A stretch of 64,000 nt of DNA. It comes from an uncultured Akkermansia sp. (lineage in GTDB: Bacteria > Verrucomicrobiota > Verrucomicrobiia > Verrucomicrobiales > Akkermansiaceae). Positions within the stretch are counted from its first letter, which is position 1. Each line of letters opens with the position of its first letter. This document shows positions 32,542 to 41,755 of this stretch, piece after piece. Under the pieces are notes generated by a model that saw only the letters and a program-made list of their open reading frames with translations, searched no databases and was not told where the DNA came from. A program made the position numbers and the translations under genes. Location of the stretch: positions 59,046-123,045 of the forward strand of contig CAJGCZ010000002.1 of assembly GCA_904501975.1 (NCBI GenBank), given 5' to 3'.

Positions 32542-34437
32542 ATGAAGATACTCAGACGAAATCTCAGCCTCATGCTCGCGGTGCGTTATTTGAACCCGCT
32601 GAGAACGATGTTTTCCATCATCACCCTCATTTGCCTGGGTGGTGTAGCCTTGGGAGTGATGGTACTCATCGTAGTTCTTTCTGTAATGGAAGGTCTTCAA
32701 ATTGAGATGGAGAAGAAAGGCTTTGCGCTTCAACCCCACTACACAGCCACCTTATCCAATGCCTACACCGGGGCCACCATTCCCATCACGATGGATGATT
32801 GCGATTGGCCTTTGGTAGAAGAAGGGCTTAAGAAACACCCCAATGTGGCTACCGCCTATGCTAAGCTGGAAGGCATGGCTTTTGCGCAAACAGACACCTA
32901 CCTGAACACAACGATCAGTTTCTCTTCTGTACAGCCCGACAATCATTCCCAAATTGAGCCGTTGCGCGCCATGATTGTTTCCGGCAATTTTGATTTGGGC
33001 ATGGATAACAAATGCGTTATCTCCTATGCTGTTGCAAAACGCCTGCACCTTGCACCGGGCAACAGAATGACCCTCACCCCCATTAGCTCCAACATTGAGC
33101 AAATGGCAGACATTATGGGGCGCATTGAAGGCGAGATGATGACTCAAGCCAACGAGCAATTCTTACCCACAATGCGCAGCTTGTTTGATGGCGCAGAGGA
33201 AAAAGATGGGCAAATACACCTGAATACAGATAAATATCGTGAAGTAGTAGCAGCTCTGCTCCCGTATGCCGATATTCCTGAACACGTGCGCATGGCCGAC
33301 TATTGCGCCGTGATGAACAAAACTGAACTTACCAAGGAAGAAAAACAAGCCTTGCGCCCCGTGGTTCGCAAACTGCGCCAAAGTGAACTGAACACCTGCA
33401 TGGCTCTTTACTACATGCTTTCCTCCGGCGCCGTGCTTACTCAGGAGGACAAAGAGACATGGCTTGCAAAAATTGACGCACTGGCCGCCTTGGACCGAGA
33501 CACTGAGAATGGCAAGGAAATCGGTAATTTGCGTTCTCTGATTGTGCCTGTGGACTTAGAGATTGTCGGTGTATACCGAGCTCCGGAAAACATGCCCGGC
33601 CCGGACATGTATGTACCGTTGCACGTTGCACAGGAATCGGTAGGCTACACGGATAACAATGTGATGGGTATTTGCTTGCGATTGAAAGACCAGCACACGC
33701 CCGGCAACATTGAGCAATACTTCCATGAGCTGATTAACCGTTACCGCGTAACGGAATCAGCCTCCGAAACCGCGGAGGACATGCCGCCCCCTGTGGAGGA
33801 GATTGATTACGACGCAATCGAAACAACGGATGAAACAACAGCCGTGGCTACAGAGGAAGCTCCCGCCCAGGAACCGGAAGTAACGGAAGAAGAGCAGTAC
33901 GCAGCAGCGACAACGCAAGAAGACGAAGGCGTGCCTACTCGCTGGAATATTACCCCGTGGTCCGATATTCTGAAACCCTACTACGAACTCATTGCCAATG
34001 AACGCGTGATGATGAATTTCGTACTCTCTGCCATCACCCTCATTGCCAGCTTCTGCATTATGGCAGTTATGTTCACTATGTCGATGCAGAGAAAGAGAGA
34101 GATTGCCGTGTTACAAGCATTGGGAGCCACACCCGGCAAGATTGTAGGTATCTTTGTATGGCAAGGCGTCATCATCGGCATTATGGGAGCCATTATGGGT
34201 ATTGTTCTGGCGCTGATTGTCTTGCATAATCGCTTAGAGATTCAGGAGATGCTCTCCTCTATCGGCATGGACCCCTTCCCGATTACTGCACACGGCATTA
34301 AAATCCCCGCAGTATACAGACCGGAGCTCTTTGCTAAGCAAGCCGTTATTGCCTTCATCATGGTAACAATCGCTTCCATCATCCCGGCATTCTTCGTTTC
34401 TCGCCAAGACCCCGCAAAAGCGCTTCGCTCCAACTAA
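32542..34437 (+). CDS. Lipoprotein-releasing-type ABC permease (LolC/LolE, FtsX family)
   Basis: A 631-residue permease with one N-terminal helix (about 25-48), a very large periplasmic region, and three C-terminal helices (about 490-515, 535-560 and 595-620) forming an FtsX domain with RKREIAVLQALGATPGKIVGIF and a C-terminal SRQDPAKALRSN, both typical of LolC/E. That fits extraction of lipoproteins from the inner membrane. LolC is usually about 400 residues; the extra length lies in the periplasmic loop, including an acidic low-complexity stretch (about 410-460). The ATPase LolD is not adjacent. A MacB-like role is possible. Confidence 0.85.
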   Translation: MKILRRNLSLMLAVRYLNPLRTMFSIITLICLGGVALGVMVLIVVLSVMEGLQIEMEKKGFALQPHYTATLSNAYTGATIPITMDDCDWPLVEEGLKKHPNVATAYAKLEGMAFAQTDTYLNTTISFSSVQPDNHSQIEPLRAMIVSGNFDLGMDNKCVISYAVAKRLHLAPGNRMTLTPISSNIEQMADIMGRIEGEMMTQANEQFLPTMRSLFDGAEEKDGQIHLNTDKYREVVAALLPYADIPEHVRMADYCAVMNKTELTKEEKQALRPVVRKLRQSELNTCMALYYMLSSGAVLTQEDKETWLAKIDALAALDRDTENGKEIGNLRSLIVPVDLEIVGVYRAPENMPGPDMYVPLHVAQESVGYTDNNVMGICLRLKDQHTPGNIEQYFHELINRYRVTESASETAEDMPPPVEEIDYDAIETTDETTAVATEEAPAQEPEVTEEEQYAAATTQEDEGVPTRWNITPWSDILKPYYELIANERVMMNFVLSAITLIASFCIMAVMFTMSMQRKREIAVLQALGATPGKIVGIFVWQGVIIGIMGAIMGIVLALIVLHNRLEIQEMLSSIGMDPFPITAHGIKIPAVYRPELFAKQAVIAFIMVTIASIIPAFFVSRQDPAKALRSN

Positions 34438-34456
34438 TTTTTAGTCACCACCATCT

Positions 34457-35314
34457 ATGGATATCTACTGGATTGAGCAAAAAGAGAAAAAAGGCCCGGC
34501 CACCGTGCCCGATGTCATTGCACGTATTCAAATGGGTGAACTCAGCCCGGACACAATGGCATGGCATAAAGGCTGTGAAAATTGGCAGCCGCTGAAGAGC
34601 CTCCCTGCTTTGGCCGACTTCATGACTCAATTCACCCTTCCGAAGAAGGAACCGACGGTCCCCGAATCAGCAGAAAACAAAGAGCCCGCCACAGAGCCCT
34701 CTTCTCCCGATAAAGAAGAGCCAAAAACAAATAGCCACTTTGCGCCGGGAATCGCTAGCCGATTATTGGCCCGATTTACAGACTATGCACTTTATGCAAG
34801 CTTGGTGACAGGTATCATCTACCTCTTCAAGATACCCTTCAACGAGTTTCTTTTGTTCTCTCAACCGGTATTCTGGTTGCCTTCCATTATTCTGGAGGCT
34901 ATCCTGTTGCACCAATTCGGTACCACACCGGGTAAGCGACTCATGGGCATCAGCGTTACCTCACTCATGGGAGAAGGAGCCCCGGCGCTTCACCGCAGTT
35001 TTTCTCGCAGTTTAGGCGCTTTCATCATGGGTATGGGGTGCTTTATCCCCTTGCTTTCCATCATAACAATGGCGATTGCGGCTCGCATGAGCCTTAAAGG
35101 TACACTCACGCTATGGGATAACAGGGCTCGCACTATTGCCTTAGCTTCATCTCAAAAGCGCCCTGCTCCCTTCCTTTGCCTCTTTATTATTTTCCTCTCA
35201 TTCCACTTGGTCGGGTTCTTCCTTACTCCGTGGATTCCGGACATGATGCAACAAATTTCCATTCAGGCACCCGAGTTTGCCGAATGGCTTCAAAGCCAAA
35301 TGCAAATACAATAA
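34457..35314 (+). CDS. GYF_2-RDD domain membrane protein
   Basis: A 285-residue protein. The first 55 residues form a GYF_2 domain (IYWIEQKEKKGPATVPDVIARIQMGELSPDT...WHKGCENWQPL), a likely peptide-binding module. After a charged linker comes an RDD membrane domain (about 95-275) with its signature Arg and Asp residues in SRLLARFTDYALY and four predicted helices. RDD proteins are poorly characterised; some act as cation antiporters. It lies 19 nt after the LolC/E-like gene and is probably in the same operon. Confidence 0.88.
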   Translation: MDIYWIEQKEKKGPATVPDVIARIQMGELSPDTMAWHKGCENWQPLKSLPALADFMTQFTLPKKEPTVPESAENKEPATEPSSPDKEEPKTNSHFAPGIASRLLARFTDYALYASLVTGIIYLFKIPFNEFLLFSQPVFWLPSIILEAILLHQFGTTPGKRLMGISVTSLMGEGAPALHRSFSRSLGAFIMGMGCFIPLLSIITMAIAARMSLKGTLTLWDNRARTIALASSQKRPAPFLCLFIIFLSFHLVGFFLTPWIPDMMQQISIQAPEFAEWLQSQMQIQ

Positions 35315-35349
35315 GCCTTGTACAAACAACTATTTGTATAATTCTCTAT

Positions 35350-35384
35350 GGGGGGCAGAGTTATCTGCCCCCCTACGTTTTATT
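35350..35384 (+). terminator. Terminator after the RDD gene
   Basis: A perfect 10-bp G/C stem (35350-35359 with 35364-35373) with a 4-nt loop, followed by TACGTTTTATT. Confidence 0.8.
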
Positions 35385-35413
35385 GCTAAATTTGAGAAAA
35401 TTTCATTACAGGC

Positions 35414-35442
35414 TTGACTTAACTCTAGCTTTTGTGTAGACT
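35414..35442 (+). promoter_or_regulatory. Promoter of the DUF2147 gene
   Basis: TTGACT (35414-35419), 17-bp spacer, TAGACT (35437-35442). The predicted leader is about 58 nt, long for this window. It contains an AGAGGAGG 25 nt before the ATG, too far to act as a normal Shine-Dalgarno sequence. Confidence 0.55.
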
Positions 35443-35506
35443 AACCTCGACCTCACTCTAACTCTCTATCAGCTAGAGGAGGCAATAACCCCAAAAAGCA
35501 CATACC

Positions 35507-35965
35507 ATGAAAAAGCTCCTCATGACTGCAGTAGTGACCCTGGGCATGCTTGCCACACAGGCACTGGCAAACATTACCGGCTACTGGACCACCATTGACG
35601 ACGAAACCGGCAAGGCTAAGAGCGTTGTACAGATATACCAGTACAAAGGCAAATACTACGGCCGCATCGTAGACCTCTTGGAGGATAAGAACGCACGAGC
35701 AGCCACACCTGGCCGCCCCCTCATTATGGGCATGCACATCATCTGGGACTTGGAGAAAGACGGCAAGACCTACGAAGACGGCGAGATTCTTGACCCGAAG
35801 AATGGTAAGGTATACGGTTGCGAGGTATGGCGCGAGGGTAAGAACCTGATTGTTCGCGGTAAGATTGCCTTCTTTGGACGCAACCAAACATGGCTGCCCA
35901 ACACAACCTATAAGGCACCTGAGGACAGCGCACCCCCCGTACCTAAAAAGCCCCGCTTGAAATAA
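35507..35965 (+). CDS. DUF2147 family exported protein
   Basis: A 152-residue protein with a Sec signal peptide (MKKLLMTAVVTLGMLATQALA). The mature part has the DUF2147 pattern: GYWTTIDDETGKAKSVVQI at its start, KYYGRI, GEILDPKNGKVYGCEV and a final FFGRNQTW. The family is a small lipocalin-like beta barrel in the periplasm with unknown function. It is transcribed alone from its own promoter. Confidence 0.9.
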   Translation: MKKLLMTAVVTLGMLATQALANITGYWTTIDDETGKAKSVVQIYQYKGKYYGRIVDLLEDKNARAATPGRPLIMGMHIIWDLEKDGKTYEDGEILDPKNGKVYGCEVWREGKNLIVRGKIAFFGRNQTWLPNTTYKAPEDSAPPVPKKPRLK

Positions 35966-35990
35966 GCCACAGAAATAATGATTTTTTCTT

Positions 35991-36026
35991 GAGGCCCTTG
36001 CTCTGAAGGAGTGAGGGCCTTCTTGC
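35991..36026 (+). terminator. Probable terminator after the DUF2147 gene
   Basis: GAGGCCCT (35991-35998) pairs with AGGGCCTT (36014-36021), with further pairing inside (TGCTC/GAGTG). The U tract after it is poor (TCTTGC), so confidence is moderate. Confidence 0.5.
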
Positions 36027-36087
36027 ATAACGGCGCGAGATAGGCTATATAGAATCGCACAAACTCAACAATAATTTTTTGACATAA

Positions 36088-36116
36088 TTATCATTTTTGA
36101 ATTGATTTTATATAAT
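36088..36116 (+). promoter_or_regulatory. Promoter of the RND efflux operon
   Basis: TTATCA (36088-36093), 17-bp spacer, TATAAT (36111-36116) in a markedly AT-rich stretch (36063-36120). The leader to the ATG at 36136 is about 13 nt. No repressor gene is next to it. Confidence 0.55.
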
Positions 36117-36135
36117 AAAGTGCTAATCTCTTTAC

Positions 36136-38286
36136 ATGAGAGTACCGACACTTGCCATGTTAGTATTGGCTGCAGGAGCCGGGGCGTTATACGCCCAAAT
36201 GCCTAACAAAACTCAACACGTTCAGGTAGAGAAAGTAACACTCGGAATGGACCGCATTACCCGCAAGAGCATCGGGCACATGGAGGCCATCAAATCCGTA
36301 GATGTAAAAGCTGCCGTAGAAGGATTTATACAACCGCCGTTGTTCAAAGAAGGCGATATCATCCACAAGGGAGAATTGCTCTTTGAGATTGACCCTGTTC
36401 GCTATAAAGCCATAGTGCAGCAAAAGGAAGCCGCTCTTGAGGAAATTCGAGCCCGTATTCAGTATGCTCAAAACCGAAAGAATCGTTTTGATTCTCTTAC
36501 AGCCAGCTCTGCTACCTCCACCCAAGAGGCGGAAACGGCAGAAACAATGCTGGAAGAGTTGAAAGCAGCAGAAATCGAAGCCTCCGCTAATTTAGCAAAA
36601 GCCAAGAAGGACTTAGAAGACTGCACCATTCGCGCCCAAATCACCGGTCGCATCGGTAGAATTAAGTTCTCCCCCGGAAACTACATTATGAAGGGAGAAT
36701 CGCTCGTTACCATCAAGCAGATGGATCCCATCTATGTGCGTTTCCCGCTCAGTCAATACGATGTCAATGGTATTTTCCGCGGCCCCAAGGAAATCGGCAA
36801 CGTGGCAGATGTGCGACTCACCATGGCAAACGGTCGACGTTATGAACACGGCGGCAAAGTCAGCATTGTAGACAACATCCTGACCGGCGATTCCGATACT
36901 TACACCCTCTGGGCAGAATTCAGCAATCCGGAGCAAAAGCTCACGCCCCGTGGCATTGGTGCCCTCAATGTTTCCCTTACCGATACCCAGCAAGTTTGCA
37001 TGGTACCCTTGACCGCCGTTCACTACAATGAGCACGGCGCTTATGTGTACACGGTAGATGCCGAAGGCGTTGTGGCAAAGGCCGATGTAACAGCCGGCTC
37101 CATCCAGGGACGTTTGCAGGCAATTTACAATGGACTTACTGAGGGTCAAACAGTCATTACAGACGGCTCTCACAAAATCCGCGTGGGTGACACCGTTATC
37201 GGGGTGGAGGCAATTCATGAAGACACGGCAGAACAGAGCGGCCACACCGTTGTGGAAGAAGCCCCCATTCCTGTATTCACCACAACCGTAAGCACCATGC
37301 AAGACCCCACCGTGCTGAAGTGCCACGGTGCCCGCATCGAGGCTATTAACCGAGTGGAGCTCCGCCCGCTGGTACAAGGTATTTTGCTGAAACAGGAGTT
37401 TAAGGACGGCGACTTGGTGCGTAAAGGAGACGTTCTGTTCCGAATCGACCCCACCCGCTACCAAGCAGAGGTGGATGCAACCAAAGCCCAAATTGCAAAG
37501 TTAAATGTAAGTATTGCTGATGCTCAGCGCAAATATGCCCGACAGCTGGACTTGGTGAAGCGCAACGCCACCAGTCGCGACGAAGCGGAAAGCGCCCTTG
37601 CCGCTCATGACGAGCTTGTAGCCAAGCGCAACGCAGCCGAAGCAAAACTTATTCTGGCAGAGGACGACCTTGCTCGCTGTACCATCACAGCCCCTATGGA
37701 CGGAAGAATCGGCCGCGTATTCTTCTCCGAGGGTAGCTACATCTCAGACATGAAGGCTCCCTTGGCCACACTGGTACAGCTCAGCCCCATATACGTTCGC
37801 TTCTTCCTGAGTGAAAATGAAATCCTCTCTGCCTACAAGACCGATGAGAACATGCGAGAGGAAGCCCAGGTAACTCTTATCTCCGCCAACGGTTCGGAGC
37901 ATGCCGAAAAAGGCAGCATTCATTTCGCAGACAACGAGATTAAGACCGCTACGGACACGCAAAACATTTGGGCTATCTTCAATAACGAAGGCGGTAAATT
38001 GCAGCCCGGTGGTGTGGTAAGCATCCGCGTGAACCGCAAATCCGATATTAATCTGCCTGCGCTTAAGAATGAGGCTATTCTGACCGATACAGGCGGCAAG
38101 TTCGTTTACACGTTGAAGCACGGGCGCGCCTGTGTAACCCGCATTCTTTGCGGCACCACCGATACAGAAAGCGGCCTTACTCCCATCTTCGCCGGATTGA
38201 AAGCCGGAGACAAAGTCATTACCGGCCCCTTGGCAGAGCTGGAAGATGGCACTCCGGTAACAGAACAAACACAGGAAAACAACTAA
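36136..38286 (+). CDS. Tandem-duplicated RND periplasmic adaptor (two AcrA-like units in one chain)
   Basis: A 716-residue exported protein, almost twice the usual adaptor length. After a signal peptide (to about residue 20) there are two complete membrane-fusion units, about 25-370 and 385-710. Each has a lipoyl half-motif (EGDIIHKGELLFEIDPVRY; DGDLVRKGDVLFRIDPTRY), a coiled-coil hairpin, the second lipoyl half (DCTIRAQITGRIGRI; RCTITAPMDGRIGRV) and a beta-barrel/MP domain (PIYVRF in both). Adaptors work as hexamers linking the RND pump to an outer-membrane channel, so three chains would suffice. There is no lipobox. The pump gene follows after 28 nt. Confidence 0.92.
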   Translation: MRVPTLAMLVLAAGAGALYAQMPNKTQHVQVEKVTLGMDRITRKSIGHMEAIKSVDVKAAVEGFIQPPLFKEGDIIHKGELLFEIDPVRYKAIVQQKEAALEEIRARIQYAQNRKNRFDSLTASSATSTQEAETAETMLEELKAAEIEASANLAKAKKDLEDCTIRAQITGRIGRIKFSPGNYIMKGESLVTIKQMDPIYVRFPLSQYDVNGIFRGPKEIGNVADVRLTMANGRRYEHGGKVSIVDNILTGDSDTYTLWAEFSNPEQKLTPRGIGALNVSLTDTQQVCMVPLTAVHYNEHGAYVYTVDAEGVVAKADVTAGSIQGRLQAIYNGLTEGQTVITDGSHKIRVGDTVIGVEAIHEDTAEQSGHTVVEEAPIPVFTTTVSTMQDPTVLKCHGARIEAINRVELRPLVQGILLKQEFKDGDLVRKGDVLFRIDPTRYQAEVDATKAQIAKLNVSIADAQRKYARQLDLVKRNATSRDEAESALAAHDELVAKRNAAEAKLILAEDDLARCTITAPMDGRIGRVFFSEGSYISDMKAPLATLVQLSPIYVRFFLSENEILSAYKTDENMREEAQVTLISANGSEHAEKGSIHFADNEIKTATDTQNIWAIFNNEGGKLQPGGVVSIRVNRKSDINLPALKNEAILTDTGGKFVYTLKHGRACVTRILCGTTDTESGLTPIFAGLKAGDKVITGPLAELEDGTPVTEQTQENN

Positions 38287-38314
38287 CGCTTGAATTTCAA
38301 ACACTTTACACGCT

Positions 38315-41300
38315 ATGTTTTCACAATTTTTCATTCACCGTCCTAAGTTCGCTTTCGTCATCTCTATCTTGATGATGTTAGCCGGCTTCCTGTGTTTGAG
38401 CAAGATGCCGGTATCCGAATACCCGGAAGTATCGCCGCCCACTATTTCAGTGCGCATGAGCTACGCCGGTGCCAGTGCGGAAGAATTGGCGCAAGTGGTG
38501 GCAGCCCCGGTGGAAGAGCAGCTCATTGGTATGGATGACTTGCTCTATTTCTCCTCCTCTTGCTCCAATGATGGCTCCTATTCCCTGACCCTCATTTTCT
38601 CTACCGGCACCAACGATGATATGGCCATGGTGAACGTATCAAACGCCATCAAAGCCGTAGAATCCAAATTGCCGGACGATATTAAGAAGACGGGGTACCA
38701 CGTACGCAAGCGCTCCGGCGATATGCTCTGCTTCCTTGCCTTCACCTGCGATGAAAACAAGATTGACATTCTGCAGCTGACAAACTGGCTGCGTATGAAT
38801 GTGAAAGACCAGCTTGCACAGGTAGACGGCATCTCTGAAGCAGACGTGATGATGAGCCGCAACTACTCCATGCGCGTATGGATGAACACCACCCGCATGA
38901 GCGCCCTCAACATTACCCCGCAGGATGTTAACGAGGCTATTGCCGCACAGAACATTCAAGCGGCTGCCGGTTCCGTTGGCTCTCAGGACGAAAACTCCTA
39001 TGCCACCTACAAGGTAACGGCCACCGGTCGACTGAAAACGGTTGAAGAGTTCAGCAATATTATCGTTAAGCGCGGCAACGACGGTCACGTGACCAAGCTG
39101 AGTGATATTGCCACCATTGAATTGGGTGCTGAAACCAACTCCGGCTACAGTCGCATGTCCTTCCGCGATGAGCAAGGCCGCTGGGTCACGCAGAATTCCG
39201 TGGGTATGCGAGTCATGCGCAACAACGATGCCAACGCTATGGCCACCGTTGCTGCCTTGCAGGAAAAAATGCGCGAGCTGGAGAAGCTCATGCCCGAAAG
39301 CGTAACCTGGAGCATGGGCTATGACCCCACCCAGGCTATTGAGGCCACCATGAAGGAAATTGCCACAACCCTCGTGCTTGCACTGGTCTTGGTAATTCTT
39401 GTTACCTACCTCTTCCTGCAGGATTGGCGCGCCACGCTCATTCCTGCCCTCGCCATTCCGGTGTCTCTGTTGGGTGCCTTCGTTATCATGTACGTGCTGG
39501 GCTACACGGTCAACGTGCTGACCATGTTCGGCTTGATTCTCGTGATTGGCTCCTTGGTGGACGATGCCATTGTGGTAGTGGAGAACGTGATGCGCATCAT
39601 TGAAGAAGAAGGACTCAGCCCGCGCGAGGCTACTATTAAAGGCATGAAGCAGATTACCGGTGCCATCATTGCAACCACCTTAGTAACGCTTGCTGTGTAT
39701 GTGCCCATTGCCTTCTACGGTGGTATGGTGGGTGTTATTTATACCCAGTTCTCCGTCACCATGTGCGTGGCTCTGTGCATTTCCACCTTCAATGCTCTCA
39801 CCTTGTCCCCTGCTCTGTGTGCCCTGATTCTTAAGCCGAAGGGCTCGAAGAAAAACAAATTGGCCGAATATATCTTTGCCCCCTTCAACTGGGTGATGGA
39901 GAAATGCAAGGTCATTTACCTGAGCGGCTCCCGCATTTTGGTGCGCAACGCTTGGCTAACCATCCTGATTCTTGCCGGTGTGCTGTATGCTAACTACGCC
40001 TACTACTCCGGTACCCCCGCCTGGTGGAATGAGATTTGGAAAACGGAAAAGCCCGCAGCTGCTGCCCCCCAAGGCAAACAACAGCAAGAAAAATTCAACC
40101 CCTACAACCTGTTGACACCGGAGATGATGAAGAGTTCCTTCATCCCCACAGAAGATAAGGGCGCCATTTTCTGCGTTATCAACTTGGAAGGTACCGCCAC
40201 GGCCAAGCAACGTACCGATAAGGTAATTCGCCAGATGGAGGAACGCATTAAAAAGATTCCCGGCGTGCGCATGATTTCCGCCCAGAGTGGTTTCAGCTTT
40301 GCCTCCGGTTCCGGCGAAAGCAATGGTATGGTTATTGTGCAGCTCGACCCTTGGGATCAGCGCCCCACCCCGGATTTGTCCGTATCTGCCATTGCCAACA
40401 AGATTAACGCTGCCTGTGCAGATATTCCCGAGGCTTCCGTCATGGCCGTTACACCGCCCGCCATTCAGGGTCTTGGCCTGTACGGCGGTGTATCCATGGT
40501 GCTTGAAGCCCGTGGTAGCGCCACCCCCAAAGACATGGGCGACATGGTCAAGGAAGTCATCAAGCGCCTCATGGCTCGCGGCGACCTCATTGCTATGGCA
40601 CGCTCCGAGTACAATGCTGAAACGCCGCAAATTCACTTGGAAATTGACCGCGCTAAGGCTCAGTCTCTTAAAATCCCGGTACGCACCATTTTCAGCACCT
40701 TGCAAAGCGTGATGGCCTCCTCCTACGTGAACGACTTCACCTTGGATGGTTTCAACTTCAAGGTAAAGATTCAGGGTGATGCCCGCGACCGCCGTACGGC
40801 AGACGATATTCTTAACCAATGGGTAAGAAACGAAAACGGCGTCATGGTACCGCTCTCTGCCGTGTGTAAGCTCTCCTACAGAATGGGGCCGTCCACCTAT
40901 GGTCGATTCAATCAGTACATGTGCGCCGATATCAACGTCACCCCGCAACCCGGTGTCGGCTCCGGCCAGGTAATGGACTTCATTGAAGAGACGCTGGACA
41001 TCATCAACAAGGAAGAGCGCAGCAAAGGCATTGACCGCCAGTGGAAGGCTGAGTGGAAAGACCTCTCTTACCAAGAGCGCCAGAACGATGGCAAAATCGG
41101 GCTGTTGATTGCCCTCGCCATGGTATTCTCCTACTTCTTCCTTGTAGCCCAGTACGAAAGCTGGACCACCCCCATCCCGGTGATGCTCTCGGTATCCGTG
41201 GCTACCTTGGGCGCCTTCATGGGTGCACAGCTTTGCAATCTTACGCTCTCTATCTACGTGCAGTTGGGTATTCTGATGCTCATTGGTCTGTCCGCCAAGA

Positions 41301-41623
41301 ACGCCATTTTGATGGTTGAGTTCAGTAAGGACGACCACGAGAAAGCCGGCACACCCGTTAAGGAAGCCGCCATTAACGGTGCCGGCATGCGTTTCCGTGC
41401 AGTGTTGATGACCGCCATTTCCTTCCTCTTTGGTGTATGGCCCATGGTCATTGCCACAGGCTCCGGTGCAGCCAGCCGTCAGGAAATCGGTATCACCACC
41501 TTCAGCGGCATGCTCTTAGCCACGGTATTCGGTATCTTCCTGGTACCGGGTCTCTACTCCATCTTTGCCCGTATGCGCGACTGGACGGCTGAGAAAATCG
41601 GCATGCGCAAAAAAGCTCAATAA
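38315..41623 (+). CDS. RND multidrug efflux transporter (AcrB/HAE1 family)
   Basis: A 1102-residue proton-driven inner-membrane pump. The N-terminus (SQFFIHRPKFAFVISILMMLAG) and the motif SEYPEVSPPTISV are typical of hydrophobe/amphiphile pumps. Proton-relay residues are present: the Asp pair in GSLVDDAIVVVENV (about 414-418) and the Lys in GLSAKNAILMVEF (about 994). The length is slightly above AcrB's 1049, with the extra residues around 570-600 (a Pro/Gln/Ala-rich stretch). It pairs with the unusual double adaptor upstream. No TolC-type channel gene is adjacent, so the channel must come from elsewhere. Confidence 0.96.
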   Translation: MFSQFFIHRPKFAFVISILMMLAGFLCLSKMPVSEYPEVSPPTISVRMSYAGASAEELAQVVAAPVEEQLIGMDDLLYFSSSCSNDGSYSLTLIFSTGTNDDMAMVNVSNAIKAVESKLPDDIKKTGYHVRKRSGDMLCFLAFTCDENKIDILQLTNWLRMNVKDQLAQVDGISEADVMMSRNYSMRVWMNTTRMSALNITPQDVNEAIAAQNIQAAAGSVGSQDENSYATYKVTATGRLKTVEEFSNIIVKRGNDGHVTKLSDIATIELGAETNSGYSRMSFRDEQGRWVTQNSVGMRVMRNNDANAMATVAALQEKMRELEKLMPESVTWSMGYDPTQAIEATMKEIATTLVLALVLVILVTYLFLQDWRATLIPALAIPVSLLGAFVIMYVLGYTVNVLTMFGLILVIGSLVDDAIVVVENVMRIIEEEGLSPREATIKGMKQITGAIIATTLVTLAVYVPIAFYGGMVGVIYTQFSVTMCVALCISTFNALTLSPALCALILKPKGSKKNKLAEYIFAPFNWVMEKCKVIYLSGSRILVRNAWLTILILAGVLYANYAYYSGTPAWWNEIWKTEKPAAAAPQGKQQQEKFNPYNLLTPEMMKSSFIPTEDKGAIFCVINLEGTATAKQRTDKVIRQMEERIKKIPGVRMISAQSGFSFASGSGESNGMVIVQLDPWDQRPTPDLSVSAIANKINAACADIPEASVMAVTPPAIQGLGLYGGVSMVLEARGSATPKDMGDMVKEVIKRLMARGDLIAMARSEYNAETPQIHLEIDRAKAQSLKIPVRTIFSTLQSVMASSYVNDFTLDGFNFKVKIQGDARDRRTADDILNQWVRNENGVMVPLSAVCKLSYRMGPSTYGRFNQYMCADINVTPQPGVGSGQVMDFIEETLDIINKEERSKGIDRQWKAEWKDLSYQERQNDGKIGLLIALAMVFSYFFLVAQYESWTTPIPVMLSVSVATLGAFMGAQLCNLTLSIYVQLGILMLIGLSAKNAILMVEFSKDDHEKAGTPVKEAAINGAGMRFRAVLMTAISFLFGVWPMVIATGSGAASRQEIGITTFSGMLLATVFGIFLVPGLYSIFARMRDWTAEKIGMRKKAQ

Positions 41624-41649
41624 GCACTGATTTACCATTCTTATTTCTC

Positions 41650-41681
41650 AACGGTGTCGTCAAAAGGCGGCACCGTTTTTG
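41650..41681 (+). terminator. Terminator after the RND operon
   Basis: A 10-bp stem with one G-U pair (41650-41659 with 41668-41677) and a TTTTTG tract. Confidence 0.85.
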
Positions 41682-41720
41682 TTTCATGTCGATATTTACA
41701 ATAACACCCTTACTTCACGC

Positions 41721-41749
41721 TTGCGAAAGGAGAAAAAAAATGATAGGAT
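41721..41749 (+). promoter_or_regulatory. Promoter of dsbD (leaderless type)
   Basis: TTGCGA (41721-41726), 17-bp spacer, TAGGAT (41744-41749) with an extended TG, then 6 nt to the ATG. A GGAG at 41729-41732 lies in the spacer and so is not a ribosome binding site. Confidence 0.55.
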
Positions 41750-41755
41750 ATCGTT

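Noticed and set aside
39956..41338. A 460-codon minus-strand frame inside the RND pump gene
   Set aside because: It lies opposite conserved transporter motifs, and its translation is not membrane-like or family-like.
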